Positions 6,737 through 8,473 of a stretch of DNA of 8,473 nucleotides are shown here, one piece after another. The position numbers were made by a program, and so were the translations under genes. Source of the DNA: Acidobacteriota bacterium (GTDB taxonomy: Bacteria; Acidobacteriota; UBA6911; RPQK01; JADFOI01); NCBI GenBank assembly GCA_029942065.1, contig JAPYTY010000082.1, positions 1 through 8,473 of the forward strand, in the 5' to 3' direction. The number at the start of each line of letters is the position of its first letter. Position 1 is the first letter of the stretch. The notes beneath the pieces were generated by a model, which saw nothing but the letters and a program-made list of their open reading frames with translations, had not been told where the DNA came from and made no database searches.

Positions 6737-8065
6737 CTAACGAATCGAATCGCTGAGCTTCTTGACGATGGAATTGGTCTTGGGGTCGTTTTTCCGAGCA
6801 TTCGCGATCTTGCGGATGGAGTGAAGGACGGTGGTGTGGTGCTTGCCTCCGAACTCCTTGCCGATCTGAGGCAAGGAGTTATCCGTCAGTTCCCGGCACA
6901 GGTACATGGCCATCTGCCGGGGCCCGGCCACTCGCCGGGAGTTGTTCTTGGCCTTGATCTCCGTCACCTTCAGCGAGTAGAAGTCCGCCACCACCTTCTG
7001 GATCCGTTCAATCGTGATCACCCGCAGCGCATTCTCCGCCACGTTCCTGAGCACCTGCTCCGCCAGCTCCAGCGTGATCCGCTCCCCCGTCAGCGAACTG
7101 TACGCGGACAGCCGCACCAGCGACCCTTCCAGCTCTCGGATGTTGCTTTTGACGTTGCTGGCGATAAAGTACGCCACCTCATCGGGCAGGTCCACTCCCT
7201 CGAACTCCGCCTTCTTGCGCAGAATCGCTATTTTGGTCTCCACATCCGGCGGCTGGATGTCCGCGATCAATCCCCACTCGAATCGACTGTGCAGCCTTTC
7301 CTGCAGCGTCGGGATCTCCCGAGGCGGGCAGTCGCTGGTGATCACAATTTGCTTCTGGGAATCGTACAGCGCATTGAAGGTATGGAAAAACTCCTCCTGC
7401 GTCCGCTCCTTCCCCGCCAGAAACTGGATGTCGTCTATTAACAACACATCGATGTTCCGGTACTTCTCCCGGAACTGGATCGTCCGGTCATAGCGGATCG
7501 AGTTGATCAGCTCGTTCATGAACTGCTCCGAGGACATGTACATCAGCCGCGTCTGGGGCGCCTGGGCCTTGATGCAATGGCCAATCGCATGCATCAAATG
7601 GGTCTTGCCCAGTCCCACTCCGCCGTACACGAAAAACGGATTGTAGGCCTTCGCCGGCTGCTCCGAGACGGCTACGGAGGCGGCATGGGCAAACTGGTTG
7701 CAAAAACCCACCACGAACCGTGAAAACGTGTAGTGGTTATTCAGATTGCACTGCGAGGCATCCGGACAGGGTTCCTCCAGTCCCGCCGCCCAGCGGCGAT
7801 CCTGCGACGGCTGGCCGGCCGATTCCTCCTCCAGGACAAACGACACCTGATACTGCTCCAGCTCCAGTTCGGCCAGGCTGGTGTCGATGACCTCGCGGTA
7901 GTTCTCCGCTAGCCAGTACTTGAAATGGGTATTGGGCACCCGGACCAGCAGCCGCTTTTCCTCCCGGTCCTGACGTTCCAGCGTGGTTGGCTTGAACCAG
8001 ATATCGAAGTTCTGACTGGAGATCTTTTGCTCAATCGACGAGAGGACATCGTCCCACAACTCCAT
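6737..8065 (-). CDS. dnaA: Chromosomal replication initiator protein DnaA (442 aa)
   Basis: DnaA binds DnaA boxes at oriC, oligomerises with ATP and melts the origin. Domain I (about 1-77, starting MELWDDVLSSIEQKIS) is followed by a short linker domain II to about 110. The AAA+ domain III has Walker A GGVGLGKT (148-155), Walker B LLIDDIQFL (208-216), sensor I around ITSD (242-245), the arginine-finger box RLHSRF with Arg257 and Arg261, and sensor II Arg310 in NIRELEG. Domain IV (about 349-442) has the helix-turn-helix with PRQMAMYLCRELT and GGKHHTTV. Two base- or backbone-contact positions differ from E. coli: Asn375 replaces Arg399 and His409 replaces Asp433, while the following His-Thr-Thr is kept. 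The ATG is preceded by GGTGA at 9 nt and AGGA at 4 nt. Codon third positions are visibly richer in G/C than in gyrB. Autoregulation through the DnaA boxes at 8116-8147 is likely. Confidence 0.98.
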   Translation of the reverse strand: MELWDDVLSSIEQKISSQNFDIWFKPTTLERQDREEKRLLVRVPNTHFKYWLAENYREVIDTSLAELELEQYQVSFVLEEESAGQPSQDRRWAAGLEEPCPDASQCNLNNHYTFSRFVVGFCNQFAHAASVAVSEQPAKAYNPFFVYGGVGLGKTHLMHAIGHCIKAQAPQTRLMYMSSEQFMNELINSIRYDRTIQFREKYRNIDVLLIDDIQFLAGKERTQEEFFHTFNALYDSQKQIVITSDCPPREIPTLQERLHSRFEWGLIADIQPPDVETKIAILRKKAEFEGVDLPDEVAYFIASNVKSNIRELEGSLVRLSAYSSLTGERITLELAEQVLRNVAENALRVITIERIQKVVADFYSLKVTEIKAKNNSRRVAGPRQMAMYLCRELTDNSLPQIGKEFGGKHHTTVLHSIRKIANARKNDPKTNSIVKKLSDSIR

Positions 8066-8089
8066 GGCTTCCTTTCACCCCCTGGCCCT

Positions 8090-8106
8090 CTGAGTTCCAG
8101 ACTCAG
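8090..8106 (-). repeat. Small inverted repeat in the dnaA leader
   Basis: CTGAGT (8090-8095) and ACTCAG (8101-8106) form a perfect 6-bp inverted repeat around a 5-nt loop. It sits 24 bp upstream of the dnaA start codon, just ahead of the ribosome-binding region. It could form a short hairpin in the leader RNA; no function is established. Confidence 0.35.
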
Positions 8107-8115
8107 CACCCACTG

Positions 8116-8147
8116 ATTTCCACATCTATTTCCACAGATGTGGAAAA
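8116..8147. promoter_or_regulatory. Cluster of three DnaA-box-like sites
   Basis: ATTTCCACA occurs twice in the same direction (8116-8124 and 8128-8136, 12 bp apart). TGTGGAAAA (8139-8147) is TTTTCCACA on the other strand. The last differs from TTATCCACA at one position and fits the relaxed TTWTNCACA; the first two differ at positions 1 and 3. Boxes two and three form an inverted repeat, TTTCCACA-GA-TGTGGAAA. The sites lie 51-82 bp upstream of the dnaA start, suited to autoregulation and to origin function. Confidence 0.7.
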
Positions 8148-8186
8148 GCTCTTCCCCTGCCTTTGTGTGGGCTGTACCCGGGAAAG

Positions 8187-8244
8187 AACTAAATTAACAT
8201 GGGCTTAAAATCCCCTTCAATGAAATTATAAAAGTTTTCTTTTT
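8187..8244. other. AT-rich segment, candidate DNA unwinding element
   Basis: This is the most AT-rich stretch of the region, with AACTAAATTAACAT, CTTAAAAT and GAAATTATAAAAGTTTTC, right next to the DnaA-box cluster and flanked by GC-rich DNA. An easily melted segment beside DnaA boxes is the usual oriC layout. Assignment as the unwinding element is inference from position and composition. Confidence 0.4.
8225..8230 (-). promoter_or_regulatory. Possible dnaA promoter -10 (TATAAT)
   Basis: The minus strand has a perfect TATAAT in the context CTTTTATAATTTC. No good -35 hexamer is present 16-18 bp upstream, where the sequence is GGGAAG-like. If used, transcription would start near 8218 and the leader of about 150 nt would contain the DnaA boxes. 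Because the stretch is AT-rich, a chance match is possible. Confidence 0.35.
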
Positions 8245-8430
8245 CCCCTTCCCTTCCCTTCCTCCAGCCCAGCCTCTTCGCCTCTTTGGACCCACTTTCC
8301 CCGCCGTCGCCTGGCAAACTCCTTGAAGGTTTGTGAACCTTTTCCACTAATCCCTTCCCTTTGACTGACTTGCGGGCAGTCCCCTTCCCTGCCGCACGCT
8401 CCTCGCCGTTTTGCCGTTTCCCTTTTGATG
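8245..8430. repeat. Pyrimidine-rich tract with recurring CCCTT units
   Basis: The plus strand is strongly pyrimidine-rich. CCCTT is repeated in tandem about 3.4 times at 8246-8262, and CCCTTCCCT recurs at 8352-8360 and 8382-8390, with a further CCCTTTTG at 8420-8427. The opposite strand is runs of GGGAAGGG. Such mirror-like homopurine tracts can adopt unusual structures, and repeated short units near an origin could bind a protein. Neither is shown here. Confidence 0.4.
8326..8341. repeat. Inverted repeat AAGGTT-TGTG-AACCTT
   Basis: A perfect 6-bp inverted repeat with a 4-nt loop lies within the pyrimidine-rich tract. It is directly followed on the plus strand by TTCCACT, giving TTTTCCACT (8340-8348), a degenerate DnaA-box-like match. 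The stem is too weak and the T-run too short to call a terminator. Confidence 0.3.
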
Positions 8431-8473
8431 TTTTGTTCGTTTTGGTTGTTTAGCCCGCATTGAATTTTCCGGT

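Larger units (their letters stand above)
8066..8473. other. Non-coding dnaA upstream region, candidate oriC or part of it
   Basis: This stretch of about 400 bp has no convincing gene. From the dnaA side it holds a small inverted repeat, three DnaA-box-like sites, an AT-rich segment and a pyrimidine-rich tract. Origins are often next to dnaA, and boxes beside an AT-rich block are the usual arrangement. The rpmH gene that often lies beyond dnaA is not in the window. Only three boxes are visible and none is the exact TTATCCACA, so the main origin could extend past the right edge or lie elsewhere. Confidence 0.5.

Noticed and set aside
6637..6801. N-terminal extension of dnaN to an ATG at 6801
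   Set aside because: The extra 55 residues overlap the dnaA 3' end by 65 bp and do not resemble a clamp. The GTG at 6636 has a good ribosome-binding site and matches the family start.
8340..8348. TTTTCCACT as a fourth DnaA box
   Set aside because: It departs from the consensus at the conserved final A as well as position 3, and it stands alone in a pyrimidine-rich tract where such matches arise easily.
8347..8460. Minus-strand 37-codon basic frame (starts MRAKQPKRTK) upstream of dnaA, considered as rpmH
   Set aside because: It does not match ribosomal protein L34, lacks a clear ribosome-binding site, and its basic composition follows from the purine-rich strand.

Overview
This window is a bacterial chromosomal replication-and-gyrase locus. 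Four complete genes and the start of a fifth all lie on the minus strand, in transcription order dnaA, dnaN, gyrB, gyrA, then a gene that leaves the left edge. All four complete genes look intact, with their catalytic residues in place, so this is core genome rather than an accessory island. The organism is a bacterium with moderately high GC. GyrB carries the roughly 165-residue insert typical of E. coli-like GyrB, and DnaA has a GGKHHTTV signature instead of GGRDHTTV. A Gram-negative-type lineage such as Acidobacteriota or a relative would fit, but that placement is a guess from sequence feel and no search was run.

Reading from the right: 8066-8473 is non-coding. It holds three DnaA-box-like sites, an AT-rich stretch, a TATAAT-like hexamer and a pyrimidine-rich tract with CCCTT repeats. 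It is the best candidate for the dnaA control region and part of oriC. dnaA spans 6737-8065, followed after 100 bp by dnaN with a GTG start (5530-6636). The position between dnaN and gyrB, where recF is usual, holds no gene. It contains a 234-bp repeat-like element with inverted ends, abutting the end of a second copy, and then a gyrB upstream region with repeats and an extended -10 promoter. gyrB (2617-5049) and gyrA (110-2563) follow, 53 bp apart. The gyrA stop overlaps by 8 bp the start of a small membrane-anchored reading frame cut by the window edge.

Together the genes encode the initiator (DnaA), the polymerase sliding clamp (DnaN) and both subunits of the enzyme that supplies negative supercoils ahead of the fork (GyrB, GyrA). 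I found no undescribed multi-gene system. The points worth a second look are the MITE-like element at the recF position (its end coincides with the dnaN stop codon), the variant DnaA boxes paired with a variant DnaA DNA-binding domain, and small regulatory structures before gyrB and gyrA.
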